From: Branchiostoma floridae
Taxonomy: Eukaryota > Chordata > Leptocardii > Amphioxiformes > Branchiostomatidae
Reading direction: 5' to 3'
NCBI RefSeq assembly: GCF_000003815.2
Contig: NC_049982.1
Span: forward strand, 20,418,083 to 20,482,082
DNA length: 64,000 nt
Position numbers and translations under genes: made by a program. Below, piece by piece: positions 49,601 through 62,329 of the stretch; the stretch's first letter is position 1, and each line of letters begins with the position of its first letter. The notes beneath the pieces are model-generated. The model worked only from the letters and a program-made list of their open reading frames with translations. It ran no database searches and had not been told where the DNA came from.

Positions 49601-52600
49601 GTCATCTACTATGTGTCAGTAGATATTTAGTAGTCATCTACTGTGTGTCAGTAGATATTTAGTAGTCATCTACTGTGTGTCAGTAGATATTTAGTAGTCA
49701 TCTACTGTGTGTCAGTAGATATTTAGTAGTCATCTACTGTTTCCCCAATAAGTATCTACTGATCATTTACTGATTTTCCACTGAGTATTTACTGTTTTTC
49801 TACTACGTCAGTACTGGAAATTTGCATAAAGTGTGAATAATTAGTAGATATTGACAGTACTAGATAGTTACTATTCAGTAGATAGACAGTAGATTTTTCA
49901 GTACTAAACAGTAGTCGGCCAGTACTTAACAGTAGATTTTCAGTACTGGTGGTTTCCCAAGGGACGTTTTAGTTACTGTTGTTTATTGGCATTAATTCTA
50001 CAGTGGGAAACGTGACTTTGTGTGTTTAACTTTTCATTGGGTTCTGTTATACTGCAATGATTTAAAGCATATATAGTTTAAAGACTGTTGTTCTCACAGT
50101 AACTTGGCAGGCCTGACTGTGGATGCTTTACCATGCCATGCTTCCACCTATTGATTTCCAGTATCAAGAAATTAGTATTTCGATGTAAAGGATGGAAATT
50201 GAAAAATAGATTAGGGACAATCGTACTATCTTTTCAGGACAAGTTTTGTTTGACATTTTTCTGTAATTTTCATTTTGAATATAGAAACTTACCAGATATC
50301 AGATTAAGTAGAAAATGTCATCAAAGATCAAGAATACTGCCAAAAAAACATTAGCTAATTACACCCCCCTTTTCTGCTTAGCACTAGCAGCCAAATATTT
50401 AACAGATTTTGAAGAAGTGTGCAGAAGAATTTTGTGTGTGTGTTGTTACCTTTTAAATCATACTTTTACTTTTATTACATTCCAAAATACATATGTACAA
50501 ATTCATGATCAGGATCACACATCCAATTTTGTTCACTGTGTGGTCACTCTGTGTGTGCATTCTAGTTGAATGGGTCTTAATGAATAACTCTACTAAGTAA
50601 ATCTTCCTTAGTGTGGAAATGTATCACATAGGACCTTCATCTGATAACATCTTTTCAGTTCCGGTCCTCTGTGTGTGTTTGCATGTTCTGACAACCATTT
50701 TATAAGATTATGTTTTCTAATTAGGAGACGTTTCCTGTTCCTCTTTGATTTATTCCTTTTCGCAGTATTGACAAAAGTTTACATTACTTTTGTATTTTCA
50801 GGAATAGATGGTGCAGAAGACAGAGAACAGTGAGATAAATACAGTAGCAGATTCATGTTGAAATATGCCTGAATTTGCATTCCGTTGCAGGAATTTCACG
50901 CCATTCCTACTTTCCATCATGACATTGTGTACTTAATGACTGTATAACAGAATATGTCAGGAGACGCTCTTCTCAACTAATCCCTCAGTTTAGACACATA
51001 CATGTATGTTACTGGGACTTCCTCACTCCCCAGGTTCTTCAGAAGTTGACATCCTCTTTATCTGGTTCTCCTTAGGAGATAAAGTGTGAGCAATCAACCA
51101 AACAGTTCTCCTTTTGCTAAGAGTAAGAGTGTTTTTTGTGTGTAATGGTTCAGTGGACCAGAGAGGGAAGTTCGAACAGGAGAGCTGTGCCAAGGCAGGC
51201 CCAGAAAGTGATGGACATTTGTACCCTACAAGTATGAGCATTGTAGATGGGACAGGTATGGCTTCAGATCTATCAGGCAGTGCTGCATGTGAGGCAGGTG
51301 GGGGATTCAGGTGTGACAGATGTGGATGTAGGTGTAGCAGGTACTATTGCAGGTGCAGTAGAGAATGTGGCAGATGTAGCAGGTAGTAGTGCAGGTGCAA
51401 TAGAGAGTGTGGCAGATGTAGCAGGTAATAGTGCAGGTGCAGCAGATGGAGTTGCAGGGGATGGACATGAGGGGTAGCAGGTTAAGTTGCAGGTGCAGTG
51501 GAGAGGGTGGCAAGTGCAGCAGACTGATATGAACAGGTGGACAGGTAGAATTGCAGTTGCCAAAAAGTGGGTCACAGGTGCAGTAGGTATGGCTGCAGGT
51601 GTACCAGGTGGTTCTGCTTTTCTCAACTCCTTCTCTCTTGTTCTTTCAGACTACTCAGTGGCAGAAGCCTGGCAGCGGGCGATGGGGTCATCGGAGGAGC
51701 GAAATGGGACAGCCGTGAAGGAGGGATGGCTAAAGAAATCACCCCCATTAGACAAGTGGGCCACCCCATTCAAGGTAAGAAAGTTTCTTATGATGGGTGC
51801 AAATGTAGCAGCTGTGGTCCTCAAGAAATACCTCACATTTCTTTATGTGCTATGTGTGGATCTTGTTTGTTGGGAGCAATTTCTAAAAGCATCTTAATTG
51901 AGTGTATTCCACACAAGCTTGAACGCCAGCCCATAAACATATTTTGTAAGGTAAACATACAGTGCACACTCAAGTACAATTCCTTTGGATAGTCCATTCA
52001 AATGAAAAAAATACATTTTATATTTGATGCAGCAGTTAATTGAAATATAACCCTTGTTATGCTCAGTAAGAAGTTGTGTCATTATGATGCAATTAAAGCA
52101 AATAGTTTTGCAATTGAAATAAGAGGCAGGTGGTTAACCTGAGTCAGGTTTTCTACATGGAAAGTTTGTGGAGTTAGAATTAAGGGAATTTAGCTGCTCC
52201 TATCAAGTTTCAGTCCTTTTGCAGACAAACATCACCAGTGTGATTATGTTCAATTACCTCAAATCTGCCTGTAATGAAACGGTAGGAAAGGAATTTGCTT
52301 TTTTGATGGCTTCCAGTGAAGGATTTGGTATGGTAATACCAGAAGGCTACAAGACTAAGAGTCTTAAGACTCACTGGTCTTCAAGGTCTAGGGAGTAATG
52401 TTATCATTGGCATCTCAAACATGTGGCTTTAAGACTGCAATCAAAACATGTCCAAATCTCCCAAAGTGGGAATTCCCCAGATCACGTGAAGTGGTTGTTA
52501 GTTCCCACCTGTCAGACCCCGATACTGACATAGTTTCTGCCTTCCAATGCCTCAGACTGAGGTACATTTCAATCGTGTGCTGTTTAAGTCATTTTGACAA

Positions 52601-55600
52601 CAGTCACCCTGGATTGTGAGGGAAATAAAAGTAGCAAATATGAATATGCTGCTGTCATAACATAGTGTAGATAGAAATACATGATGTCTACTGTCCAGTA
52701 GTGTAGACTGTAGAACATGAGGAACACTTGTTATACTAGTCATCTTAAAATTTCTGTCCTCATCTTAATCCAGAATCAGGACCATGCGTCAGACAGATGT
52801 GAACCAGAAATGGCAACAAACATGCCTTGAGCCATGTTAACTAGGCATTTAACACGTGTATATTTGTCTGTCCTTGAAGGTCGTCTTATAATGTCAAAGA
52901 AAAACAAGTTTAGCAGGGAGGTTTCTGCTTTCAGTTCCTTAGCCATCACAGGTGGTTAATGATGTCAAGTGTACCATTACCAGTTGAGTAAGATGTCAAC
53001 AGGTCTTCGTAAAAGCTGTTTTTGTTCTGTAGTTTTGGCTTTGCTTTTAAATACCAAGAATTTTTCAGACTTGTTGCTGACTTCTTGCACTTGTTTACTG
53101 TGTTGTTGCTGTCGGCTTTGATTGAATTCTTGCTGCCCACCAGGCAACTGCTTCTGTGTTGCAAATTAGACCAGAGGTCTGGTCACCAACAGGGTTTTTA
53201 TCGGAAGTTAATGTAGACAGTTGAAAGTACAGTATATTGGTTGGTCTAGGAAGTCGTAAAAATTCTTTGCAAGGGCCTGAATCACGATGCTGCTGCAAAG
53301 TTGGCAAAAATAAGAACTGTTACAATGTCAGAGGTTTTAAAGGAGTGCCATTTTGTAGTTTTAGGCTCACCAGACCTGTTTTGTACAGCTTTTAAAGATC
53401 TGGAGTTATAGTGTTATGTGAGGCAACTTTTATGAGAGTGTTATTCTCAGTGTGGATGAGTCTTATAAGCATATCATTTTGCCAGAATAGTATACAAAAC
53501 AGCAACACTGACAAGACTTAGTAAGGTCTATTTGAAAGATAAGAACATCAAGCACAACTCCAAAATCATAATTATGCTGTCCCTGGTTACCTCTGCATTT
53601 CTGTATAATGTGATTGTGACAGTAAAACTGGAGAAAAGAACCTCATAGATGAAATGCTTCTGGAAGATTCTAGAGATCACATACAAAGACAGCATTACAA
53701 ATAATAAAGTATCCAATAAGGTCAAGCACAATGTTGAATGGACAGGCATGACACGAAACATTGAGAAAAACAGAAAACCGAGAAGGGTGAAGAAAACTGG
53801 TTGCCAAATCTTGTGTGGTGTTCTAATGGTTCAATAGTTAGACTAAGGCAGGGATAGATGAGAGATGAGACCCATTTCCAAACTCTGGCACCATTGCAAA
53901 ATCTGCTCTCACCAGGGCACAATCGGGTGGAAACATGCATGAGTTGTGGGAAACAAGGCAAGACCTTCTAACTCTAATGGGGGCCCCAAATTTGACTCAC
54001 TTTTGCCCAACTCGCACAATTTCTAGCCAGATCGTGCTCTGTTAACAGCAGATATTCTACAATGGTGCCGTAGTTGGGAATGGGGTGTTGATTGTGAAGT
54101 TTGACTTTGTGTTTGATGGAAGGAAACCATCACAAGTAAGTTTCTTTCATCAGACAGTTTTGTCGGAGCATGCATTTGTTGGCATAACAGATGGTTCAAG
54201 CTGTTTCAGATGCCTGTGGGACCAACCAGCAGTTTCTTGGAAGTTTCACCATAAAAACAACAACATGAAAACAGTGCTCATTAAAAATCATTGATATAAG
54301 GACTTGACTTATGTTTTTCTCAACTTGGTTTGATCATACTGTTAAGAGTTTGATATATTAAGGCAGGTGATGATGAGATGAAGTATGGGAGCCTATTACT
54401 AGTACCTGCTCTCAACTGTCACCAAAACTGAGTCTTTTAAAACATTTTATATATGTTGAAGAAGAAAGGCTCTGTTATGCTCATGACATTTCCAGTGATT
54501 GGCCAGCAAATTTCTTTTTGCTTTTGAGTTATTTTTCACATGGACGCTATGCTTGTTCGGTTAGTGTAAATATTCAGGTCTAGTCACACGTTAACTTAAA
54601 CCTGAACATGTCATCCTTACACACAGTAACCCCTCCATGACCTGTATTTTGTCTCCTACCCCTCCAGGCTTGGGAACAGCGCTGGTTTGTTCTGCGGATC
54701 ACCCCCCAGGAACAACTGGAACTGGAGTACTACAAGGACAAGGACAGCTCCAGGAAGGACGAACCAAAAGGCATCATCAAGTTTGGAAAGGTGGACTTTT
54801 ACGAAGAAATCATCAAGCTGTGCGACAAAAAGGACAAGAAGGTTGCAGACATCATCAGCAAGCACAAGTCTGAGAACATCTTCACTGTGACTAGCTCGGA
54901 GGGGAGAAATTTCTTCCTGATCTGTGAGACAAAGTAAGACAAGCAGTGACTTTGGGTGTGGTAGTGTTAATTAAACACCATTATAGGTGAAGTACATCAC
55001 CATAATGGAAGTGTTATGAAAGATTACAACATTGTTGGATGAAAAGTTTATACTTGAAATGAATCATGTTGACCTCTCATGATACAACTGTCATGGCAAT
55101 AAGATTACTTGTTGTCTGGGTAAATGGTGGTTGGATGGAGGGGGTCATGAGTACCTTGAGATAAGATTTTTTTGTTGCTACCAGTAAATTACTTTTTGCC
55201 AGTTGAGACGAGATAAGGTCAATGATGATGGCATTCTTCCTTCTCAGGGAGGACCTGGAGAGTTGGTTTGACCTGCTACAGCAGCATCTGGAGGAACTCG
55301 GATACATCAAGGTTAACACATAAACGGATCAATACTCTAGAGTAGCTTCTCCTGAACACTGTTGTGCCATTCTCCACTGTCTGCTTGTATAGAGGTTATG
55401 GTTCCAAGGGGTCCCATTGAAATTCTAGGAGAGTCCCCAAGTTCAAAGTGTTAACTGCCAAATATGACTGGCATCCCTCCCCCAGTCCAAGTCTTGCCCC
55501 CTGAAGGGCAGCAGCCTGGCTTTGATCAGAAAACCACTGATGAATCCTACATACAGTAGCGTGTGGGCACGCTTTGTTTACAGTCAGGGTTTGTTATGAA

Positions 55601-58600
55601 ATAGGGTAAGGGCAGCGGGGTTCTACGTGTTGTGACTTCTGCACTGGGGAGGCAGTAAAAAAGTGGAAGTGTTGCCAAGCTTCAGCTGCAGACAGCCACA
55701 TTTATTTTCAAGTTAGCGGCTAACTTCTAGGTCAAAACAACCTGTTTGTTTCCTGAGGCAAATCAAATTGAATCGGTAAACTGTTTAATGGATTATATGC
55801 AGTTGTTTTGAGAATTAAAAAAAATATGAAACACCACTTTTCACCACCACAATAGTGTGTTTCTGATGCCTATTGCCTTCAACCTAGCATTTTTATTCTG
55901 TACCACTAACTCAAAATGATTTTAGCTACAGTTATCCAGTGGTCATATAGGATATTTGTGTGTTCAAAAGACCTTCAACTTCTTCAATCAACAAGTAGAT
56001 TGTCGTAATTGTCCAGAGATGAACTGTATCATGGCATGTTTTTATCAACATTCAAGACAATGTGCAGTTGGTTCTCTTAATGTGCCTATTGGGGACTATG
56101 CTGCACGTCTATGGTAGCCAATGACATCTTACTCTCCTTGATTCTTATATTTCTGAACCTTGAGCTATACTATAAACCATGCATGGTATCCATCTTTCCC
56201 TCTCTAAACACATACATATCCATATTGTGCCCAGGGTTTTGCCCTCCAGAATAGAGGACGGTCAGCTACACAACAATTGGGACCCCGGCCTCGAGAGAAA
56301 ACACCTGAGCGTTACCTGCATTCTGCACCTGGTCAGAACCAAAATGCCTTTGCAGGAGTAGGACAGAGGGAAGCACAGGTGCAGATTTCTTTGTCAAGTC
56401 ATTCTGAAAAGTGTCAAAACTGGTAATTGACAAACATGTTGAAAGATTCGTAATGGCCCTGCAAGTTGTCATATTGATCATAAACTTATTACCTGGACCG
56501 CGATAATGTTCTATAGGGTGTTTCGGACTGGTCCGCATTTTACGCTACAACAATTTTCACATGCGCTTCTGTAAAACAATTTTTCCTGAACATTCAATTA
56601 AGTTTGTGTTGCTTTGTTCATAGTGGCAGAACTTAGTCTCTGGTGGCTCTTCTTACCTCACTACTCTTTTGACTATCCACTGACCAACAGCTACACAGAC
56701 TGATACAGAGAAACCTAGAGATAGTCTAAGATAAATTAAAAGCTGTGAAGGCAATTTAATGGTACATGTACAAGTATTTTGTGGTGCATTGTTATATCAT
56801 CAGCAAGAGTACAGACATAGTTGCAACTTTCTGTTTTAGGTGCCTTGTTTTCTAAACTATTTGCCCATTTTGCATTGAACTTTTTTCAGGCTTGTATGAC
56901 TTAGATAGATTACCACATAATGGATCTCATATCACCTTCGGTCCCAGCCCTCCTGTGAGCTGGATTGCCCTACGACCTTCCGCCATTGTGTGATCTGACA
57001 TTGTGTGGTCAGGCTAGATATATATATGTCTATGTATATCTCAAAGTTGTATCCTCAATGTGACAGTGACACCTAATGTCAAGTCCCTCCAGATGCCACT
57101 GTCCTGTCTGATTGCCATGTCTCTGTCTGATTGTTGTTTCTCTGCCCCTCAGCCTGAGTCAGACATCACCGTTAGAGGATTGCAGACACCCAGTCCTCGT
57201 CCCAACAGTTCCAGCTCCTCCTCGGGATGCTCTAGCTGTTCCAGTATCTCCAGTCAGTCCAACCCAGATGTGCAGTATGCTGTTTATCGCTCTGCTACAC
57301 CAACCACCCAACCACCTGTGCGTCACAGTCCGACCCCAACCAGCCAACGACCCACATGCCTCCATTCAACCCTGACCGGACAGACCAACTTCGATGTACA
57401 GCAGACACCTGACGATGAACACAGGACAACTTCTGTGCCTATAGGCACACAGCATGCCATTGCGGGGTCTCGCACGAGCTCACCCTCCACACCACCAGAC
57501 ACACCTATGTCGCCACTCTCATCCTCACCTGCCTTCGATTTCAACCCTGAGTTTATTCATCAGATGCAGGAGGAGGGAGATGTTAGAGGAGAGTCTGCAG
57601 AGCAGGAGCCTAACTATCGTCTCCTGGAGAATCCCAGCCAGCCTTGCTGCCTACGCCACCACATATTCTATGTGGGTGTTGAAACTGCAAGAGAATATCT
57701 AGACTTGTACGAAAATATCCACGTGATTCTGGATGAGAAACAGTGGCGACAGAGCGTGAGAACAAGGAAGGCATCCCTGAGACAGTCGTGTGGTCCTGTC
57801 ATGGAGACCCTGGAACTTCAGCAGGGAATCCCTGTCTCTCACGGGGACCTGGAGGATGCAGAAGTATTTGGAAATGAGGAGGGAGAGAAGGAAGATATTT
57901 ATGAACCAATGGGCCCTCAGCCTGGTCATTCTGACTCTGTGACCTTACCAACATCTTTGACAGTGGCAGCTGAAGAAAGCCCCTACAGCTCAGGGGATGA
58001 GGACCTCTATGTCCTGCCCACTAGTGGGATCTCACCTGATGATGACTATGGCATACATCCCAAGTTCTCGCTCGGAACAGGAAATTCAGCACCAGGCTCT
58101 CACAAGGAGCAGGAAAGAGATGATGTTATAGCCCAGAGCAGTGGTGGGGAAATATCCCCGGGTCATCTCAGCGAGCCTGCTGAGAAGCTGGAAGATGGAG
58201 ACGACGTGTCAGAAGTGGCAAAAGCAATGGAAGCAGCTGCAGCTGATTTACTCCCAGATCACAATGAAAGGAAAACTATCTCTTGTATGCTGAAGCAGGA
58301 GAATCTGTGCCAGGAGGATGCCTTTGCCTTTGTAGAGCAGCAGAGAGAACTGTTAGAGAGTTTCTCCAGGTCACAGACAGCCGCTCAGTCATCCACACTG
58401 GAGAGGCAGGTTGAAGGCCAGGAGGACACGAAGCCTCGTAAGCCAATATATTTTGCTTGATATTTTTTTTTTATTGCACATTGCTTTGCACCTCTTCATT
58501 CCAGAATAAGGTCACCAGTAGTAGAATGATGTAAGTACTGTGAAATATTCAAGCATTGTTCATTGTTTGAATGCATCAATAATGGCTTAATTCTTTATCA

Positions 58601-61005
58601 TTTTCACAGCTTTACCTCCGAGAAACCTTTCATTCCGTGCCCACAGTCCTGATTGCTCCCACAGCCCACATACACCACTAAGCAGATCAAGGTCTGGCTC
58701 TTCAAGAATGGAGGCTCCACCTGAAGACACAATAATGAAGAAACGAGCCAACACCCTGCCCATACTACACAGCTGTAGAACACCACCTCTTCCTACTGAG
58801 CCTCCACCCCTCCCACCGAGAGTCAGCCTGTCCCCCTCCCCATCTGAGCTGCAGGCAGAGTAGGTATCTGTCAGACTTATAGGATAAGTGATATTTAGTG
58901 GTAAAGATACTTATCATCAAAGTAGAGGTTCTGGAATGAGAGTGATGATGCAATTCAGCAGTGCATTAACTGGGAAACATTGCAAAAGAAAAGAGAGGTG
59001 CATAAGTCACCACATTACCATACAGAGAAGTCCTCATATGACACACACAACTCCAATTTTCTGCAGGATCATTCGTCAGCAGATGGACAGTGGGGAGATC
59101 AAGGTCATACTCAGCAGGGAGCAGGTCATCAACAAACTGGCCTTTGTGGAATGTTTCAGCGCTGTGTGGTAAGTTTGTATTTAATTGTGGAGGCATTACT
59201 TACAATTAAATTTTCCCCACTATTCTTCTTCTTTCTTTGAAATCTTCTGTAATGAACCAATCAGAGCTTAGAACTGCTGGTAACATCAGCATATTTATTA
59301 GCTGAACCAATTATATAGCAAAACCTGTATTGGTTTCCTTAAAGGCAAACACAGAAAACATTCTGCATTTTCACAAGAATGTAGCCTTTCTAGTCCATTT
59401 TTTGTATATTCCACAGTATGAACATTTAGAGTCTGGAGGTTGAGTCTGTGCAGTTGATGCTGTCAGTCTCTAGTTACTTATTTTTTCTTGTTGTCATTAG
59501 GATTGCTGGATGGAAGGAGGAAAAAGAACCAATGCTAAAGCAGTATTTTTATGTGGGAGATAATGTCTATGCTATCAATGATCAGCGAGTGAGAACTGCT
59601 GATGACGCCAGAAGAACAATTCAGACCTCCATGAAGGATCAGGTGTGGTACTTCTGCTGACTCTTGTCATACATATAATCACATCTGAAACTTTTCATAT
59701 TACTCCCATGACTAACTTAATGTCAAAGTAATGGTAACCCTGGTATGTTGACATTGCCCACATATACAGTGTACTTTCATTTTGAAAATGTAGGTCTATG
59801 AGGTAGTACAATAGATTTAGTGCTGTAGATCTCCTCCGCTGATTTGTGAGCCTCGTAAGCTTTATTTTGTATTTGTTTGCCCTAGATTATTTTCCACATC
59901 AAGCGGCTGCCACATGCGTATGTGGTTACTTTGAGGAGGACCACAGATGGGGAGAAACTTGGGATTGACATCAAGGCAAACCATGCAGAGGTAAGAAACC
60001 TTCAGAATGTCACATCCATATACATGAAGAATGAAAACAATAAAATGGGCAGTATGTGCATATGAACACATAGACAGCATGCTCAGGGACTCCCAAAGTT
60101 GAGTTGTAGTGCAAAATTTTGTTACACCCTCTTTTCAGTAGAGGCTGCAACCGCTCACCGATAAAAAGATTAAGTGTGTTTTGTTATTTTGTCATACTTC
60201 TGCATCTCGCATCATTTTTCAATTATGAAATCAAGTATCACACAAATCCAATTTTGGTTGCTGTCAGGTCGCTCACCGATTTCCCTCTAATGAAAAGAAG
60301 GCCTTTGCCAGTTCTGTGACTACGGAAACTATGGAAACACAGCTCTGTTAGTACAATTACTGGTGGGTTGGGTGGTTCATTCCTGCTGTTTTCCTGCTGT
60401 CCAGATCACAGCTGTGGACCCAGATGGCCTAGCTGGACAGCAGGGCATGAAACCCAAGTACAGTGCCAAGAATTATCAGGTTAACTGGACGATCACCATG
60501 ATCAACAACCTCCCAGTCAGCATCCTGGCAGTGCATGAGAAGGTCTGGGTAAAGTTTATTTTTTTAATACTAGTATCAAGTACATCATGACAAATTTCAG
60601 ATTTGTGCAAGTTGTAGCAGTTGTGAGGGGTTTTCATGTAGATGCTCCAGCTGTAGATGATAGAATAGGAACACTGACACAGGTTCTTATGTGCCATAAA
60701 GGTGCTGTTGGGGGGGGGGCACAAACATAAATGTTACAGCTGGAGACAGCTTGGCAGATGCTACAATGGGATTGGATGAAGCATCTGCTACAGCTGGGGA
60801 AAGCTGATACTGCAGATGTTAGGATGAGTAAACCTTTTTGTTCCATCTGCAGGAGGTTCAGAGGCGTATCTGGGAGGGTGGTCTGCAGGTGACATTAGTC
60901 CTGCAGCCTTCAGACTTCATCAAGACACTGCGGAAGGAACTTAAGATATTCACTAACAGAAACCCCAAGGAGTATGAGGTGGACACACTGGCAACCAGGA
61001 AGTAG
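37649..61005 (+). CDS. PLEKHS1: PLEKHS1-like adaptor: PH domain, tyrosine motifs, two PDZ-like domains
   Basis: Strong exons are 51650-51774, 54668-54933, 55248-55311, 56235-56378, 57153-58437, 58610-58859, 59067-59168, 59501-59642, 59886-59990, 60405-60542 and 60853-61005. Two tentative 5' exons (37649-37733, 40633-40722) join in phase, giving about 982 residues. The PH domain (about residues 80-210) runs from VKEGWLKKSPP through WEQRWFVLR to LESWFDLLQQHLEELG. A disordered region follows with LYENI (Grb2-type, Tyr444), YEPM (YxxM PI3K p85-type, Tyr508), DLYVLP (Tyr544) and two PPLPPR-type SH3 ligands. Two C-terminal PDZ-like domains follow: about 780-865 (DNVYAINDQRV) and 865-960 (KLGIDIKA, INNLPV). 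Human PLEKHS1, as I remember it, has the PH domain, a YEPM motif and the first PDZ-like block. The second PDZ-like domain looks extra. This suggests a membrane-recruited PI3K/Grb2 adaptor. The family call is from memory. The 5' end is uncertain. Confidence 0.68.
41011..41944. mobile_element. 934-bp mariner-like MITE with TIRs of about 100 bp
   Basis: The left end CGAGGGTGCTTCAAAAAGTA is mirrored on the right (CGAGGGCGCTTCAAAAAGTA as reverse complement). The inverted repeat continues for about 100 bp with few mismatches. TA flanks both sides (41009-41010, 41945-41946). The terminal pattern gagggtgcttcaaaaagt is reminiscent of mariner-type ends. No transposase frame is present. Confidence 0.88.
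42940..43300. repeat. 39-bp minisatellite, about nine copies, open on both strands
   Basis: The unit core is gtgcaggtgctgtctggcc followed by tgacagctaccaaactga. The 39-bp period is a multiple of three and no copy carries a stop, so both strands read through. The plus frame gives a 13-residue VQVLSGLTATKLS repeat. It lies in an intron of the PLEKHS1-like gene. I see no start context or homology, so I treat it as noncoding. Confidence 0.85.
43301..48017. other. intronic stretch without recognised exons
   Basis: About 4.7 kb inside the large intron between 40722 and 51650. Open frames here are short and without domains. The one item noted is a tRNA-like segment at 45690-45790. Confidence 0.5.
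45690..45790 (-). other. tRNA-like sequence, possible SINE head or tRNA pseudogene
   Basis: On the minus strand an A-box-like tagcctggcaatcagtgc is followed about 35 bp later by a good B box, ggttcgaattc. Together they look like an internal RNA polymerase III promoter. A full cloverleaf with acceptor stem could not be drawn by eye, so a functional tRNA is unlikely. Confidence 0.4.
48690..49120. repeat. tandem cactctgcccccctcccc-type units of about 65-70 bp, with an inserted exon-like segment
   Basis: About four to five copies contain ccacttctgcccccctcccc and gaatgaccttgaagtccat, followed by a tatactgtaacaatgag part. The minus-strand segment 48978-48864 between copies encodes INFELVKQNLGTNQVQKLPV and about 18 further residues, ending LLKV. 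It stops at a donor-like CTCAAG|gtcagg. Confidence 0.6.
49500..49745. repeat. 32-bp minisatellite, about seven copies
   Basis: Nearly identical direct copies of catctactgtgtgtcagta followed by gatatttagtagt, with no spacers. It lies in the right half of the 48018-49963 element. Confidence 0.9.
49964..51239. other. intronic stretch without recognised exons
   Basis: Intron of the PLEKHS1-like gene. Short open frames at 50133-50569 have no recognisable domain. Confidence 0.5.
51320..51530. repeat. 42-bp minisatellite upstream of the PH exon
   Basis: Degenerate copies of gcaggtgcagtagagaatgt followed by ggcagatgtagcaggtagtagt. The 42-bp period is divisible by three, so long frames open on both strands (Ala/Gly/Val-rich forward, Pro/Ala/Thr-rich reverse). 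They show no domain. It ends about 120 bp before the acceptor at 51649. Confidence 0.8.
51775..54667. other. intron inside the PH domain of the PLEKHS1-like gene
   Basis: The 2.9-kb intron separates the first PH strand (KEGWLKK) from WEQRWFVLR. No exon or known element is recognised in it. Confidence 0.6.
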
Positions 61006-62085
61006 ATTTTGTCTTCCTGGTAGATTTGAAAATGACATCTTAAAACAGCAATATGTTGTAGTACAGCAAGGGTATGATAAACAATTGCTGAACAAATTTT
61101 GTGATCTAATAATGCATATGTTGTGTATCATTTTTTAAAAGAACCATTGAACTTTTTTCAATCAAAGGAATCGTCGCTTCCAATGTGTGACCAGACATGG
61201 TCATTGTTCATATCAGTGAAGGCCATAAGACTTGATTATAAATGAAATCTTAAGAAGCAGACAAAACAGAAAAAATGTGCCTTTAAACATCTTGAAGGAA
61301 TCCATCAGTTCACACAAGTGTGCATGACAATGTAGGTACATTTTACATAGGACCTTTATGTAGCCATCTGAATGATGACCAGATATTGGATATAACCATG
61401 TTGTTGTTTTTTTGTACATATATGTACTAGGTATTTAGTATTAAAATGGTCTAGTTGTAGCAATGGCACATGAGTACTTTGTGTCCTAGAAGCAATAAAC
61501 CAATGATCTTCCGAACATACAAATTCTGAAATGTCAAGATTTTGTTGCTGTGAACAAAAAATCTTCTCACCAGATCATCTGTTAGAGGACAGTGCATGAC
61601 TTGCAATGTTGTCTTTAATTGTTTCTATGATATGTAAAGGAAGGCAGTTGTAAGATGTGATCTTGATTTCTTATATTTTAGGCATTTACATAATGTACAT
61701 TTGTATTATAAAGCTGTACCAATATAGAGAAGTTCCCCATACTTTTTATTTTCATTATCGCTTGTATTGAATTGTCACATATCATATTATATCTTACATG
61801 CTTACATTTGTATATATGAATAGATAGCATGCTTCTCATAATAACTTCTCATGCACCTTAATCTTTGGTTGTAGATAGAATAGATGGCTATAGGTTCAGA
61901 CAGTTGTCTATGAATGTGTAACTGTCAATGATAAAGATTCTCTGCCCATAGCTGGCATTGTTGTGTTTATTTTAGTACTGATAACAACCATGCCATATTT
62001 GCAAGAATTTTTAGGGCTTTTAAAATATACTTTTGATAATTGTCTATCCTCAAAGTAACAATAAAATCTCACACTTTACTTCCTT
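61006..62085 (+). other. 3' UTR of the PLEKHS1-like gene
   Basis: AT-rich DNA follows the stop codon, with AATAAA at 61494-61499 and 62060-62065. Either may be the poly(A) signal. No coding exon is seen. Confidence 0.55.
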
Positions 62086-62329
62086 TCCTCTTCAAAATAA
62101 TTTACAAATTGTCATCAGTCCATCAGTACCCCTAATCTAGGTATGGTGACAGAAAACTAATGATCGTGTCTTCCATATCTTGATTACCTCTATAAAATGT
62201 CATGGTGGTTACATTTCCAGCAGCATTTGTGTGTGCATGTCTGTCAACAGAATAAGAAAGTTAACAGAATGGCTGGATGGATTGGTTTCATATTTGGTTT
62301 GTTGGTAGGGCGTGACGAAAACCGGAAAT

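Larger units (their letters stand above)
48018..49963. mobile_element. 1.95-kb TIR element rich in CTACTG/CAGTAG, with internal tandem arrays
   Basis: The left end ccttggcaaaccatcagtac continues ctgaaactctactgttaag. The right end is its inverted relative (cttaacagtagattttcag, then tactggtggtttcccaagg). Subterminal DNA on both sides is dense in CTACTG/CAGTAG and AGTACT motifs. The left arm has several ccaatcaga/attggt CCAAT boxes, then an ATG (ATGGAGCCAGCC) and a donor-like gtaaga. The interior holds a GC-rich tandem array, an exon-like antisense segment and a 32-bp array. Target duplication is not resolved and no transposase is present. Confidence 0.7.

Noticed and set aside
49500-49745. Regular 32-bp repeats resembling a CRISPR array
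   Set aside because: The copies are directly adjacent with no unique spacers and lie in eukaryotic intronic DNA. It is a minisatellite.
51247-51626. Ala/Gly- and Pro/Thr-rich open frames as a protein gene
   Set aside because: They come from the 42-bp minisatellite, whose period is a multiple of three.
57112-57702. Other-frame ORFs in the large PLEKHS1-like exon
   Set aside because: They are shadows of the 428-codon exon frame, which joins in phase to its neighbours.
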